Assembly: GCF_003581425.1 (NCBI RefSeq)
Contig: NZ_QXTG01000001.1
Coordinates: 1,506,943-1,570,942 of the forward strand
Direction of reading: 5' to 3'
DNA: 64,000 nt
DNA from: Amnibacterium setariae
GTDB lineage: Bacteria; Actinomycetota; Actinomycetes; Actinomycetales; Microbacteriaceae
In this document: positions 1 through 7,140 of the stretch, piece by piece
Position numbering within the stretch: position 1 is the stretch's first letter
Layout: every line of letters begins with the position of its first letter
Notes under the pieces: model-generated
Seen by the model: only the letters and a program-made list of their open reading frames with translations
Database searches by the model: none
Told to the model about the DNA's origin: nothing
Made by a program: the position numbers and the translations under genes

Positions 1-57
1 TCCCTCGAGCTCACGCCCGACCAGATCGACCGCTTGGACCGCGCCACCGACTCCTGA
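1..57 (+). CDS. C-terminal end of an aldo/keto reductase (partial)
   Basis: The first 18 codons read SLELTPDQIDRLDRATDS and end in TGA. An L(T/S)P-x-Q-I-x-x-L-D tail is typical of the C-terminus of aldo/keto reductases of the AKR11/13/14 type. The rest of the gene lies before the window, so catalytic residues cannot be checked. A second, degenerate AKR-like gene follows 67 bases downstream, so this may be one half of a tandem pair. Confidence 0.5.
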   Translation, partial: SLELTPDQIDRLDRATDS

Positions 58-124
58 CCCGCCGAGGTGTCGCCGGGGCGCCGCGCGCCCGGCGCCGTAC
101 GCTCGGTCGCCGGGAGGGGGGCCG

Positions 125-1255
125 ATGGACGAGACGCGGGGCAGGCACAGCCGGTCCGACGACGAGACCCGTCCCGTCGACCTCGGGCCAGGCGGGCTGC
201 CGGCGCGCGAGCCGATCGCGACGGACCCCGACCCGGCCGTCGCCGCGGCCCTCGCGGTCGTCGAGCGCTCGATCGCGCAGATGGCGAACCGGGTGACCCG
301 GCCGCTGCTCGACGCGCCCTCGCAGCCGTACCGCCTCCGCCCGCTCGCGAAGACGGGCCTCGCGATGTTCCCGGTCGTGCTCGACGTGTCCCGCCTCGGC
401 GAGGCCGCGGACCGCACCGCCGCCCACCGCGCCCTCGACGCCTACGCCGCGGCGGGCGGCAACGCGCTCGTCGTCGACGACGCCGCGGACGGGGCGTCGG
501 CGCAGCTCGTCGGCACCTGGCTCGCGAGCCGCCGCCGCCGCGAGCAGACCGTGCTCGCCGCCCGTGTGGGCACCGCCGGCGACCTCACCGCGGCGAGCCT
601 CCAGGCCGCCGTCGAGCGCCTGCTGCACCGCCTCGGCACCGACCAGCTCGACCTCCTCGTGCTCGCCGGCCACGACCGCACGACGTCGATGGAGGAGACC
701 CTCACCGCCGTCGCGGGGCTCTTCGACGCGCAGCGCATCGGCCACCTCGCCGCCGGCGACCACACGCCCGAGCGCCTCATCCAGGCCCGCGTGCTCGCGG
801 GCCAGCGCGGGCTGCCGCGGTTCGTCGCCGTCGCGCCCGTGCACAGCCTGGTCGCCCGCGCGCCCTTCGAGACCGGCGTCGCCCCGGTCGCCCACGCGCA
901 GGAGCTCGCCGTGCTGCCGCGCTCGCCGCTCGCGGGCGGCTTCCTCGCGGCCACGGTGCCGACCCGCGGCGCGCTCCGCCGGCTCCGAGAGCTCGACCCC
1001 GCGCGCGCCGAGCGGCTGCAGCCGAACCTCACCCGCCGCGGCATGCGGATCGTCGACGCCGTGGTGCGGTTCGCGGGGGAGCGGGACGTGCCGCCCGCCG
1101 CGGTCGCCCTCGGCTGGCTGCTCACGCGGCCGCACATCGCGGCGCCGATCGTGTCGGCGACGACCGTCGAGGAGGTGTGGGCGGCGACCGCGGCGGCCGG
1201 CGTGCACCTGTCGCGCGCCGAGGTCGCGGCGCTCGACCGCGCCTCCGCGGAGTGA
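125..1255 (+). CDS. Degenerate aldo/keto reductase-like protein
   Basis: A 376-residue protein that follows the aldo/keto reductase barrel from about residue 65 to the end: a DVSRLG-like first strand, AYAAAGGNALVVDD, SAQLVGTWL, LDLLVLAGHD and a terminal LSRAEVAALDRAS. Family members normally use an Asp-Tyr-Lys-His tetrad. By eye the Tyr segment (DxAxxYG) reads VVDDAADGAS with no Tyr, and the Lys position (LATKVG) reads LAARVG. A His is present near residue 180. It may therefore bind a nucleotide or ligand without normal reductase activity. ATG 125 has a strong purine-rich ribosome site (gggagggggg) and a TACGCT -10-like element at 98-103. The substrate is unknown. Confidence 0.65.
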   Translation: MDETRGRHSRSDDETRPVDLGPGGLPAREPIATDPDPAVAAALAVVERSIAQMANRVTRPLLDAPSQPYRLRPLAKTGLAMFPVVLDVSRLGEAADRTAAHRALDAYAAAGGNALVVDDAADGASAQLVGTWLASRRRREQTVLAARVGTAGDLTAASLQAAVERLLHRLGTDQLDLLVLAGHDRTTSMEETLTAVAGLFDAQRIGHLAAGDHTPERLIQARVLAGQRGLPRFVAVAPVHSLVARAPFETGVAPVAHAQELAVLPRSPLAGGFLAATVPTRGALRRLRELDPARAERLQPNLTRRGMRIVDAVVRFAGERDVPPAAVALGWLLTRPHIAAPIVSATTVEEVWAATAAAGVHLSRAEVAALDRASAE

Positions 1256-1265
1256 CCTCGCCCGG

Positions 1266-1859
1266 TCAGCCGGCCGGGACGGGCTCCGCGACGAGCCGCC
1301 TCGCGGCCCGGTCGAACGCGCTCGTCGCGGCGACGGCGTCGCCCGCGTAGGAGCCGCACACGGCCCCGTCGCGCAGCAGCGAGAACTCGTCGGCCGCGGC
1401 GCCCGGCCGCGGGTGCCCGAGGTCGCGGAAGCGGTCCTCGAGGAAGCCGGTGAACCAGTCGCGGTGCTCGACGATCGCGACCCGGACCGGGTGCGCGGGC
1501 GAGGCGAACTCGGCGGCCGCGTTGAGGAACGGGTCGCCGCGGAAGTCCGGCCGGGCCGTGTCCGCGACCACCGCGTCGATGACGGCGCCGAGCACCGAGC
1601 CCGGGTCCGGCCGCGTCGCGAGCAGCGCGGTGAGCGCCTGCCGGACCTGCCGGTCGCGGCCCGCGATGTACTCGAGGATCAGGGCGTCCTTCGAGCCGTA
1701 CTGCTTGTAGAAGGTCGCCTTCGTGACCTGCGCCTCCGCGATGAGGCGGTCGATGCCGGTGGCCGTGATGCCGTCCGCGTAGAAGAGCTCGTCGGCGACG
1801 GCGGCGAGCCGCGCCCGGGCGGGCGACGAACGGTTCGGAGCCGGTGCGGCGTCGGTCAC
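1266..1859 (-). CDS. TetR/AcrR family transcriptional regulator
   Basis: A 197-residue DNA-binding repressor. The N-terminal TetR helix-turn-helix includes LIAEAQVTKATFYKQYGSKDALI at about residues 40-62; the C-terminal half is the variable ligand-binding part. The reading frame is open further upstream, but GTG 1859 is chosen because a GGGAGGA ribosome site lies about six bases before it and TetR proteins normally begin 10-20 residues before the first helix. It is convergent with the AKR-like gene (10-bp gap) and divergent from the histidine phosphatase gene. Its target is unknown; neighbours or its own promoter are the usual candidates. Confidence 0.85.
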   Translation of the reverse strand: MTDAAPAPNRSSPARARLAAVADELFYADGITATGIDRLIAEAQVTKATFYKQYGSKDALILEYIAGRDRQVRQALTALLATRPDPGSVLGAVIDAVVADTARPDFRGDPFLNAAAEFASPAHPVRVAIVEHRDWFTGFLEDRFRDLGHPRPGAAADEFSLLRDGAVCGSYAGDAVAATSAFDRAARRLVAEPVPAG

Positions 1860-1953
1860 GGCGGGTCCTCCCATCGGGTCGCGGACAGCCGCACCGTACC
1901 CCGCCGGGACGGACCGGTCTGTCCCCACGCGCCGGGGCCGCAGGGGCGGCGGC

Positions 1954-1959
1954 TACGAT
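1954..1959 (+). promoter_or_regulatory. -10 element of the histidine phosphatase gene
   Basis: TACGAT ends 10 bases before ATG 1970, with no Shine-Dalgarno between. This predicts a start of transcription within a few bases of the ATG. Confidence 0.45.
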
Positions 1960-1969
1960 CGACGGCGCG

Positions 1970-2572
1970 ATGACGCAGTACCTCTACCTCGTGCGACACG
2001 GCGAGCAGCGCGACGCCGAGCACGGCGTCGTCGACGGACCGCTCTCCCCGCGGGGACGGCGGCAGGCCGCGCTCCTCGCCGAACGCCTGGGCGGCGTCCC
2101 GCTGACGAGCGCCTGGTACGCGCCGAGCACGGTCGCGACGGAGACCGCGCAGATCATCCGCGACCGGCTGCCCGCGGTCGAGCCGAAGCCGTCCGCGCTG
2201 CTGTTCGACTGCGTGCCGTCGGGCCCCACGCCGGAGGTGCCGCGGGCGTTCTCCGGCTGGTTCGCCTCCGCCACCGAGGCCGAGATCGAGGCCGGCCGGG
2301 CGCAGATGGCCGACGCCTTCGCGGAGTTCGTCACGCCGGGCGGGCAGGAGCGCCACGACCTCCTCATCACGCACAACCTCGTCATCGCGGAGTTCGTGCG
2401 GCACGCGTTCGACGCGCCCGAGTGGCGGTGGCTGGGGCTGACCCAGGCCCACGGCGGCCTGACGATCCTCAAGGCCCGGTCGGGTCGCCCCATCACGCTG
2501 CTGGCGCACAACGACCTCGCGCACCTGCCCTTCGAGCTGCGGACCGGGCTCGTCGAGCCGCTGCCGGTCTGA
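1970..2572 (+). CDS. Histidine phosphatase superfamily protein (phosphoglycerate mutase-like)
   Basis: A 200-residue protein that starts MTQYLYLVRHGEQRD. The RHG motif (residues 9-11) carries the catalytic phospho-His of this superfamily, and LITHNLVIAEFVRH near residue 135 supplies the second conserved His. Family members are small-molecule or protein phosphatases or mutases, and the substrate cannot be told from sequence. An upstream in-frame extension is rejected because it has no conserved content and ATG 1970 follows a TACGAT -10 element closely. It is convergent with the GNAT gene downstream. Confidence 0.85.
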   Translation: MTQYLYLVRHGEQRDAEHGVVDGPLSPRGRRQAALLAERLGGVPLTSAWYAPSTVATETAQIIRDRLPAVEPKPSALLFDCVPSGPTPEVPRAFSGWFASATEAEIEAGRAQMADAFAEFVTPGGQERHDLLITHNLVIAEFVRHAFDAPEWRWLGLTQAHGGLTILKARSGRPITLLAHNDLAHLPFELRTGLVEPLPV

Positions 2573-2590
2573 GCCGTCGGGCGCCGGGTG

Positions 2591-3061
2591 TCAGGCGCCG
2601 GCGATCCGCTTCGCGTACCAGTCGGTCGCGTTCGGGTTGTCGTTGAAGGGCGGCACCGACGCGAAGCCGCTCGTGCGGTAGAGGCCCGCCGCGGCCTCGA
2701 GCGACCGGTTCGTGTCGAGCACGAGCCAGGCCGCGCCCTCGCGTCGCGCGTGCGCCTCCAGCAGGGTCAGCAGCCGGCGGCCGAGGCCGGAGCCCCGCGC
2801 GGCGGGCGCGACGTAGAGGTGCTTGACCTCCATGCGGCGGCCGTCCTCCGCGGGCGCGATCTCGCGCAGCCCGCCGCAGGCGAGGGGCGCGCCCTCGTCC
2901 TCGTCGATGCGGAGGAAGACGCCGGGCGGCTGGAACTGCGCCGGGTCGGGCGACGCGACCCGGTACCGGCCGGCCGTGAACCCGTCGACCCGCTCCGCGA
3001 AGTAGGCGGCCAGCAGGCCCGCCGTGACGGGGTCGTCGGGGCTCGTCTCGATCACGCGCAT
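2591..3061 (-). CDS. GNAT family N-acetyltransferase
   Basis: A 156-residue single-domain acetyltransferase. The acetyl-CoA pyrophosphate loop is VAPAARGSGLGRRLL (about residues 84-98; R-G-S-G-L-G), preceded by the VKHLYV strand and followed by LDTNRSLEAAAGLYRTSGF, the usual motif B region. The acceptor substrate is unknown. It is divergent from dapB and separated from it by only 27 bases. Both genes appear to be leaderless, and their -10 elements overlap. Confidence 0.85.
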   Translation of the reverse strand: MRVIETSPDDPVTAGLLAAYFAERVDGFTAGRYRVASPDPAQFQPPGVFLRIDEDEGAPLACGGLREIAPAEDGRRMEVKHLYVAPAARGSGLGRRLLTLLEAHARREGAAWLVLDTNRSLEAAAGLYRTSGFASVPPFNDNPNATDWYAKRIAGA

Positions 3062-3070
3062 GGTGCGCCA

Positions 3071-3080
3071 AGGCTAGGCT
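3071..3080. promoter_or_regulatory. Overlapping divergent -10 elements of GNAT and dapB
   Basis: The 10 bases AGGCTAGGCT contain TAGGCT on the + strand (3075-3080, 8 nt before the dapB GTG) and TAGCCT on the - strand (3076-3071, 9 nt before the GNAT ATG). The two hexamers share two base pairs, so one polymerase should exclude the other. Confidence 0.5.
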
Positions 3081-3088
3081 CGACGCCC

Positions 3089-3811
3089 GTGATCCGCCTC
3101 GCCGTCGTCGGAGCCCAGGGTCGGATGGGACGCCTCGTCGCCGAGGTCGTCGACGGCATGGCCGACGCGGAGGTCGTGCAGCGCGTCGGCTCCGCGGACG
3201 CCCTGCGGTTCGACGAGGCCGTGGACGCGGTCGTCGACGTGACGCTGCCGCAGGTGTCGCCCGACGTCGTGGCGGCCGCGACGGCGGCGGGCCTGCCCGT
3301 CCTCGTCGGCACGAGCGGCTGGTCGGGGGAGCGCATCGGCTCGCTCCGCGCCGGCCGGCCGGAGGACGCGCCCGCCGTGCTGATCGTCCCGAACTTCTCC
3401 GTCGGCGCCGTGCTCGCGGCCCGCTTCGCCGAGCAGGCGGCGACGTGGTTCGAGTCGATCGAGATCGTGGAGGCGCACCACGCCGGGAAGGCGGACTCGC
3501 CGTCCGGCACCGCCGTCGCGACCGCCGAGCGCATCGCGGCCGCCCGGTCCGAGCTCGGCCCGGTCTCCGCGCCGCACACGGACCAGCGCGCGCGCGGCCA
3601 GCAGGTCGCGAGCGTGCCGATCCACTCGCTCCGGCTCGACGGGGTGCAGGCCAAGCAGGACGTCCTGCTGGGCGGTCCCGGCGAGCTGCTCACGATCCGG
3701 CACGAGACCACCTCGCCCGTCGCCTACGCGGCCGGCATCCGCCTCGCGATCGCGGCGCTGCCGGCGCTCACCGGGGTGACGGTCGGCCTCGAGCCGCTGC
3801 TGCTCGGGTGA
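3089..3811 (+). CDS. dapB: 4-hydroxy-tetrahydrodipicolinate reductase
   Basis: DapB reduces 4-hydroxy-tetrahydrodipicolinate with NAD(P)H in lysine and meso-diaminopimelate synthesis, in the cytoplasm. The 240-residue protein has the dinucleotide-binding GAQGRMG at residues 8-14 and the family active-site region VEAHHAGKADSPSGTA (His130-His131, Lys134). Length is normal for the shorter actinobacterial form. GTG 3089 is chosen because the conserved fold begins at once (VIRLAVVGAQ) and TAGGCT lies 8 nt upstream. The stop codon overlaps the start of the next gene (GTGA), so the two are translationally coupled. dapA and dapF are elsewhere in the window. Confidence 0.95.
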   Translation: MIRLAVVGAQGRMGRLVAEVVDGMADAEVVQRVGSADALRFDEAVDAVVDVTLPQVSPDVVAAATAAGLPVLVGTSGWSGERIGSLRAGRPEDAPAVLIVPNFSVGAVLAARFAEQAATWFESIEIVEAHHAGKADSPSGTAVATAERIAAARSELGPVSAPHTDQRARGQQVASVPIHSLRLDGVQAKQDVLLGGPGELLTIRHETTSPVAYAAGIRLAIAALPALTGVTVGLEPLLLG

Positions 3812-4242
3812 GGGCCTTCGGCGGCGCCCTGCTGATGGCGCTCCTCCTCGTGCTCTACCTGGTCGTCGTCGTGACGCGGGCGATCGCGTTCCTGCAGTCC
3901 GGGCAGCCGGTCGGCGTCGCGATCGGGGTGGCGCTGCTGGTGCTCCCGGCGATCGGCGCCTACCTGCTCGCCCGGGAGCTGCTGTTCGGCCTCCGCGCGA
4001 CCCGCCTCACCCGGCGGCTCCGCGGGGAGGGCCCGCTGCCCGGCGACGACCTGCCCCGGCGGGCGAGCGGCCGCGTCGAGCGCGCCGCCGCCGACGCCGC
4101 GTTCGAGCCCTACGCGGAGGACGCGGAGGCGCACCCGGACGACTGGCGCGCATGGCTGCGGCTCGGCCTCGCCTACGACATGGCGGGCGACCGCCGCCGC
4201 GCCCGCGCGGCCGTGCGCCGCGCGATCGCCCTCTCCCGCTGA
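3808..4242 (+). CDS. Membrane protein with a C-terminal TPR-like segment
   Basis: A 144-residue protein with two hydrophobic segments at about residues 8-28 and 33-57, a charged linker, and a C-terminal helical repeat (DDWRAWLRLGLAYDMAGDRRRARAAVRRAIAL) that reads as one tetratricopeptide-like unit. GTG 3808 overlaps the dapB stop and the TGA overlaps the ATG of the NUDIX gene, so it is the middle gene of a dapB-TPR-NUDIX operon. Small TPR membrane proteins next to dapB are, as far as I recall, found in related actinobacteria, but no function is known. A scaffold role is only a guess. Confidence 0.75.
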   Translation: MRAFGGALLMALLLVLYLVVVVTRAIAFLQSGQPVGVAIGVALLVLPAIGAYLLARELLFGLRATRLTRRLRGEGPLPGDDLPRRASGRVERAAADAAFEPYAEDAEAHPDDWRAWLRLGLAYDMAGDRRRARAAVRRAIALSR

Positions 4243-4799
4243 TGCGCACGGACCTCGTCCGGCTCGTCGCGGCGCTGCCGAGCACCGATGCGCTCGGCGA
4301 GCAGCACCGGGCGCGGGCGCTCGAGTGGCTGCGCGGCACCGACGACGTGTACCGCCGCGAGCGCCCGAGGACCCCCGACCCGCACCTCGTCGCGTACGTG
4401 CTGGTCGTCGACCGCCCTCGGCGGAGCGTCCTCCTGGCCGACCACCGCCTCGCCGGGCTCTGGCTGCCGACCGGCGGCCACGTCGAGCCGGACGAGGACC
4501 CCGCGAGCACGGCCGTCCGGGAGCTGCGCGAGGAGCTCGGGGTCGACCTGCCTCCCGACCCCGCGACCGGGGGCGCGCCGTGGTTCCTCACCGTCACGAC
4601 GACGACCGGTGACGCCGCCTCCCGGCACGACGACATCAGCCTCTGGTACGCCTTCGCGGCCGATCGCGGGACGCCCTTCCTGCCCGACGAGCGCGAGTTC
4701 CGCGCGGTCCGCTGGTGGACGCTCGCGGAGCTGGGGGAGGCCGACCCGGCGGCCTTCGAGCCGCACCTGGCCCGGGCCGTCGCGGCGCTGGGCCTCTGA
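4242..4799 (+). CDS. NUDIX hydrolase
   Basis: A 185-residue protein with a complete Nudix box (GX5EX7REUXEEXGU): GGHVEPDEDP...AVRELREELGV at about residues 83-106, with the metal-binding REL-REE glutamates intact. The family hydrolyses nucleoside diphosphates linked to another group, often damaged or surplus nucleotides; the substrate is not predictable here. Its ATG overlaps the stop of the TPR gene (TGATG), giving coupled translation. The next gene downstream is on the opposite strand. Confidence 0.9.
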   Translation: MRTDLVRLVAALPSTDALGEQHRARALEWLRGTDDVYRRERPRTPDPHLVAYVLVVDRPRRSVLLADHRLAGLWLPTGGHVEPDEDPASTAVRELREELGVDLPPDPATGGAPWFLTVTTTTGDAASRHDDISLWYAFAADRGTPFLPDEREFRAVRWWTLAELGEADPAAFEPHLARAVAALGL

Positions 4800-4826
4800 G
4801 GGCGACGGTCGGGAGCGAGGCGGGCG

Positions 4827-5837
4827 TCAGGCGGCGAGGACCGCGTCGATCGCCTCGTCGCTCGTACGGTGGCGGAAGACGAAGCCATCCGCCTCGAGCT
4901 TCGCCGGCACGACCTTCTGGCTCGGCAGCAGCAGCTCCCGGCCCATCTCGCCCATGCCGAGACCGACGACCGCCTCCGGCAGCTTCAGCACGTGCGGGCG
5001 GTGGAGGTCGCCGGCGATGCGCCGCGTGATCTCCTCGCTCGTCGCCGGGGTCGGCCCGACGAGGTTCACGGGGCCCTCGATCGTGCTCGTGAGCAGGTGC
5101 ACGATCGCGGCCGCCTCGTCGTGGAGGGAGATCCACGGCCAGTGCTGCGTGCCGTGCCCGACCGTCGAGCCGAGCCCGAACCGGGTCGCGAGCGTGAGCG
5201 GCTGCAGCGCGCCGCCGCCCTGCGCCAGCACGACGCCCGTGCGGAGCAGCGCGGTGCGCGTGCGGGAGGGGGCGAGCAGCGCGGCGCCCTCCCACTCGGC
5301 GACGACGTCGGCCAGGAAGCCCGTGCCGCGCGGCGACTCCTCGGTGAGGGTCTCGCCGGGGCGGTCGCCGTAGAAGCCGACGGCGGAGCCGGACAGGAAC
5401 ACCGGGGGCGGCGACGAGGCCATGCCCATCGCCTCGACGAGCGCCTGCGTCGCCTTCACGCGGGAGCGGAGGATCTGCTCCTTGTACCCGCTCGTCCACG
5501 GGATGCGGTTCAGGGAGGCGCCGGAGAGGTTGATCACCGCGTCGACGCTCTCGAGCAGGCGGAAGTCGACGATCTTCGCGTCCGGGGCCCAGCTGAACTC
5601 GTCGGCGCTCCGCGGCGGGCGGCGCACGAGGCGCTGCACCGTGTGCCCGGCCTCCCGCAGCTGCCGCACGAGCTCGGTGCCGATCAGGCCGGAGGCGCCG
5701 CCGACGAGCACCGTGAGCCGGCTGTCCTTCGCGATCGGGCGCCGCACGATCGGCTTCGGGATCTCGACGGGCGGGGGAGGGGGCTGCCGCCGGGGAGCGG
5801 GCCTCGCGGACGGCACGGGGACCCGCTTCTGCGCCAT
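4827..5837 (-). CDS. TIGR01777-family NAD-dependent epimerase/dehydratase-like protein
   Basis: A 336-residue SDR-fold protein. After a basic, proline-rich N-terminal tail of about 40 residues comes TVLVGGASGLIGTELVRQL (Rossmann GxxGxxG). VDAVINLSGASLN and LSGSAVGFYGDR follow; the latter carries the Tyr of the YfcH/SDR39U1 type. The C-terminal part (GMGEMGRELLLPSQKVVPAKLEADGFVF) is the DUF1731 end typical of TIGR01777 proteins. The family's reaction is not established; some members affect cell division or sugar-nucleotide metabolism. ATG 5837 is chosen at MAQKRV, since the much longer open frame upstream is an antisense shadow of thyX and its neighbour. Confidence 0.85.
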   Translation of the reverse strand: MAQKRVPVPSARPAPRRQPPPPPVEIPKPIVRRPIAKDSRLTVLVGGASGLIGTELVRQLREAGHTVQRLVRRPPRSADEFSWAPDAKIVDFRLLESVDAVINLSGASLNRIPWTSGYKEQILRSRVKATQALVEAMGMASSPPPVFLSGSAVGFYGDRPGETLTEESPRGTGFLADVVAEWEGAALLAPSRTRTALLRTGVVLAQGGGALQPLTLATRFGLGSTVGHGTQHWPWISLHDEAAAIVHLLTSTIEGPVNLVGPTPATSEEITRRIAGDLHRPHVLKLPEAVVGLGMGEMGRELLLPSQKVVPAKLEADGFVFRHRTSDEAIDAVLAA

Positions 5838-5863
5838 GGGCCGAGCGTACCCACCCCCGCCCG

Positions 5864-6286
5864 TCAGCCGGCGGGTCGCAGCGCGGTGTCGAGCGCGGTG
5901 CGCAGCACGTCGGCGCTCGCGGCGCCCAGGACCCGCGCGCGCAGGCGGCCGCCGCCGTCGAGCGCGAAGACGCTCGGGGTGCGGGTGACCGCCCAGCGCC
6001 CCGCGAGGTCGCCGCGGCGGGTCAGGTCGACCTCCGCGACGGCGACGCCGGGGTGCTCGATCGCCAGGGCGAGCAGCCGCCGGCGCACCGCGTCCGTCCG
6101 CTCGTCCTGCTGCGAGCCGAACAGCAGCAGCGTGGCCGCGGACCCGAACGCGTCGTCCGACAGCGCCGCCTCGTGCGGGCGCAGCACCTCGCCGGAGCCC
6201 CGTCGGACCGTGCCGTCGCCGCGCCACCAGAGCCAGCCGACGAGCCCGACGACGACCGCCGCCACCACGGCCACGAGCGCGATCAC
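5864..6286 (-). CDS. Membrane-anchored thioredoxin-like protein lacking the CXXC motif
   Basis: A 140-residue protein. Residues 1-22 form one transmembrane anchor (VIALVAVVAAVVVGLVGWLWW). The rest matches the thioredoxin fold: LLLFGSQQDERTDAV, VAVAEVDLTRRGDLAGRW, and RTPSVFALD with the cis-proline. The position of the usual Cys-x-x-Cys holds no cysteine, so disulfide exchange is not expected. GTG 6286 is preceded by TACGCT on the same strand (6298-6293) with a 6-nt gap, arguing for a leaderless mRNA. It is divergent from thyX. The fold assignment is by eye and the function is unknown. Confidence 0.65.
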   Translation of the reverse strand: MIALVAVVAAVVVGLVGWLWWRGDGTVRRGSGEVLRPHEAALSDDAFGSAATLLLFGSQQDERTDAVRRRLLALAIEHPGVAVAEVDLTRRGDLAGRWAVTRTPSVFALDGGGRLRARVLGAASADVLRTALDTALRPAG

Positions 6287-6292
6287 GGTGCG

Positions 6293-6334
6293 AGCGTAGG
6301 GGCCGCGACGGACGTCCCAGGGCGTCGCTACGGT
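6293..6334. promoter_or_regulatory. Divergent promoter region, thioredoxin-like gene and thyX
   Basis: TACGCT on the - strand (6298-6293) ends 6 nt before GTG 6286. TACGGT on the + strand (6329-6334) ends 7 nt before the thyX GTG. Both spacings predict transcription starting at or next to the start codon. Confidence 0.45.
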
Positions 6335-6341
6335 TGCGGCC

Positions 6342-7070
6342 GTGACCGACGAAGCCGAGTTCCGATCCGACATGACCGTCGAGCTGGTGCGGTCCGCCGC
6401 CCGCGACGCCGACGTGCTCTTCGCCGCCCGCGTCTCCACCGTGGGGGAGCAGTCGCTCGAGTCCGCGTCGGACGAGGCGGAGCTCGAGAAGCGCGACCGC
6501 GGCCTCATCAACTACCTGATGCGCGACCGGCACGGCTCGCCCTTCGAGCACAACTCGATGACCTTCTACGTGCAGGCGCCGATATTCGTGTTCCGGGAGT
6601 TCATGCGGCACCGCATCGCCTCGTACAACGAGGAGTCGGGCCGCTACCGCGAGCTGCAGCCGGTCTTCTACGTGCCGGACGCGAGCCGCAACCTGGTGCA
6701 GGTCGGCAAGCCCGGCGCCTACGACTTCCTGCCCGGCACGCCGGAGCAGCACGAGGCCGTGCAGGACGCGGTCCGCACGCAGTCGACGGCGGCCTACGCC
6801 GCCTACCGGCGGCTGCTGGACGAGGGCGTGGCCCGCGAGGTCGCCCGCATCGTCCTGCCGCTGAACCTCTACTCGTCGATGTACGTGACGATGAACGCCC
6901 GCAGCCTCATGAACTTCGTCTCGCTGCGCACGAAGCACCCCGAGGCGACCGTGCCGTCGTTCCCGCAGCGCGAGATCGAGCTGGTGGCGGAGGCGATGGA
7001 GGCGCAGTGGGCGACCCTCATGCCCGCGACCCACGCCGCCTTCACGAAGAACGGCCGCGTCGCCCCGTAG
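6342..7070 (+). CDS. thyX: FAD-dependent thymidylate synthase
   Basis: ThyX makes dTMP from dUMP with methylene-tetrahydrofolate, FAD and NADPH. The 242-residue protein has the full ThyX signature RHRxxSxNExSxRY as RHRIASYNEESGRY at residues 89-102, and a SMYVTMNARSLMNFVSLRT segment for the dUMP site. GTG 6342 is supported by the TACGGT element 7 nt upstream and by normal family length. The order thyX-dapA-rnj is conserved in many actinobacteria. A perfect hairpin follows the gene, so dapA is probably transcribed separately. Confidence 0.97.
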   Translation: MTDEAEFRSDMTVELVRSAARDADVLFAARVSTVGEQSLESASDEAELEKRDRGLINYLMRDRHGSPFEHNSMTFYVQAPIFVFREFMRHRIASYNEESGRYRELQPVFYVPDASRNLVQVGKPGAYDFLPGTPEQHEAVQDAVRTQSTAAYAAYRRLLDEGVAREVARIVLPLNLYSSMYVTMNARSLMNFVSLRTKHPEATVPSFPQREIELVAEAMEAQWATLMPATHAAFTKNGRVAP

Positions 7071-7079
7071 CGCCGCCGC

Positions 7080-7113
7080 CGCGTCCGGCCGCCGACCGCG
7101 GCGGCCGGACGCG
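7080..7113 (+). terminator. Hairpin after thyX
   Basis: A perfect 14-bp GC-rich inverted repeat (arms 7080-7093 and 7100-7113, 6-nt loop) begins 9 bases after the thyX stop. There is no T-run, as is common in this phylum. It lies just before the dapA -10 element. Confidence 0.6.
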
Positions 7114-7126
7114 CGCATCTCCCCGG

Positions 7127-7132
7127 TAGGCT
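7127..7132 (+). promoter_or_regulatory. -10 element of dapA
   Basis: TAGGCT ends 8 nt before the dapA GTG. No Shine-Dalgarno lies between, so the dapA-rnj transcript is predicted to be leaderless. Confidence 0.5.
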
Positions 7133-7140
7133 TCCGGTCC

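Noticed and set aside
7081..7140. Lysine riboswitch before dapA or dapB
   Set aside because: The upstream intervals are too short and are explained by a terminator and a -10 element.
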